From Anaerolineales bacterium UBA2317 (GTDB taxonomy: Bacteria; Chloroflexota; Anaerolineae; Anaerolineales; Villigracilaceae): DNA of 6,840 bases. The position numbers and the translations under genes were made by a program. Shown here piece by piece: positions 6,204 to 6,840 of the stretch. Where the stretch lies: the NCBI GenBank assembly GCA_002345215.1, contig DDVH01000042.1:825-7664 (forward strand). The letters are read 5' to 3'. Each line of letters begins with the position of its first letter. The first letter of the stretch is position 1. The notes beneath the pieces were generated by a model. The model was not told where the DNA came from. It saw only the letters and a program-made list of their open reading frames with translations, and did not search any database.

Positions 6204-6840
6204 GTAACAAACGTGAATTAACCCGTGCCGAAATTGTGCGTCAACGCCGCAATGAACGCGCCGCAAAAGAGATGACTCAAATTGCGCAACAAGCCACCAA
6301 ACCGATGGTGAAAGTCACTTCACGCACACCTACGATTCCGATGAATGTGTACTCGCCAACCAAGCAACAACAAAAACGCCGTTTTAATTTGTCACTCGGT
6401 GTGCCTGACTTTCATTTTCCTAAACCAAAAATCACATTGCCAAATTTCCGCATCAATGCCAATTGGCGCATTACATCATTTGTGATTGCTTTGTTATTGG
6501 GCATTGCACTTTACTTCTTGCTTACACTTCCATACTTTTATGTTCCACAAGCCACTGTGCTTGGTAATCAACGGATTACGCGCGAAGAAATTAATGCGGT
6601 CAGTGGCGTTGTCGGTGCATCTATTTTCACAGTGCAAAGTGATGAAGTGCAAAAGAATATTCTCATGAATTATCCCGAATTGCTTTCGGCGGAAGTGAAT
6701 GTATACTTGCCGAATCATGTGTACGTCACAGTAACGGAGCGTGTGCCTGTCATCTTATGGCAACAAAATGGCGGTTACACTTGGATTGATTCAACAGGCG
6801 TGGCGTTTCGTCCGCGTGGTCTTGCAGAAAACTTAATGTT
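6200..6840 (+). CDS. ftsQ: Cell division protein FtsQ/DivIB (POTRA domain), 3' partial
   Basis: Bitopic divisome protein that links early cytoplasmic division proteins to the FtsW/PBP synthase through FtsL/FtsB-type partners. The frame runs open to the right edge with 213 residues visible; the rest of the beta domain and the stop are outside. Residues 1-90 are cytoplasmic, very basic and rich in Gln/Arg/Lys. They are followed by one TM helix (about 91-110, ITSFVIALLLGIALYFLLTL). A POTRA domain begins at about 115: VPQATVLGNQRITREEI, then GVVGASIFTVQSDEVQKNIL, a strand around LSAEVNVYLPNHVYVTVTER (162-181), and the start of the beta domain at VILWQQNGGYTWIDSTG (184-200). These are the standard FtsQ landmarks: 'G...' after the first strand, 'P.v..a.V....P..l.v.v.Er.Pva.w', then 'iD..G'. 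The start overlaps the ddl stop. FtsA and FtsZ genes would be expected just downstream, but this cannot be seen here. Confidence 0.92.
   Translation, partial: MSNKRELTRAEIVRQRRNERAAKEMTQIAQQATKPMVKVTSRTPTIPMNVYSPTKQQQKRRFNLSLGVPDFHFPKPKITLPNFRINANWRITSFVIALLLGIALYFLLTLPYFYVPQATVLGNQRITREEINAVSGVVGASIFTVQSDEVQKNILMNYPELLSAEVNVYLPNHVYVTVTERVPVILWQQNGGYTWIDSTGVAFRPRGLAENLM

Overview
This window is a stretch of a bacterial division and cell wall (dcw) cluster, read entirely on the + strand: ftsW (5' end outside the window), murG, a small CvpA-like membrane protein gene, murC, murB, ddl, and ftsQ (3' end outside the window). Almost every base is coding. The genes overlap or lie a few bases apart, except for a gap of about 76 bases between murC and murB that holds a palindromic repeat. 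I see no promoter, terminator, RNA gene, CRISPR array or mobile element, so the genes are probably co-transcribed from a promoter upstream of the window.

Likely organism: a Chloroflexota bacterium, probably Anaerolineae-like. This is inference from recalled family sequence. The MurG has GGTGGGVYPAL where most bacteria have GGTGGH, and VPDIEPGLALK where E. coli-type enzymes have HEQN, and it carries VPYPYAWRYQKVNADYL near the C-terminus. The order murG, CvpA-like gene, murC, murB, ddl, ftsQ fits the same group. Base composition looks moderately AT-rich (low-to-mid 40s % GC by eye, not counted in full).

How the genes work together: MurB and MurC act in the cytoplasm, making UDP-MurNAc and adding L-Ala to it. 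Ddl supplies D-Ala-D-Ala for the end of the stem peptide. MurG adds GlcNAc to lipid I at the inner face of the membrane to give lipid II. FtsW polymerises lipid II into septal glycan strands. FtsQ is a divisome scaffold that links cytoplasmic division proteins to these synthases. The small membrane protein has no assigned role here.

The main oddity is murC. It reads as one complete 459-residue protein only if one base is removed near 3045 and another near 3226-3229. All its motifs and all its neighbours are intact, so assembly or sequencing error is more likely than true gene loss. Other points worth a look are the 15-bp perfect inverted repeat before murB and the 80-base ftsW/murG overlap, which runs through the conserved MurG glycine loop. 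I did not find an undescribed system; this is a largely ordinary housekeeping locus.
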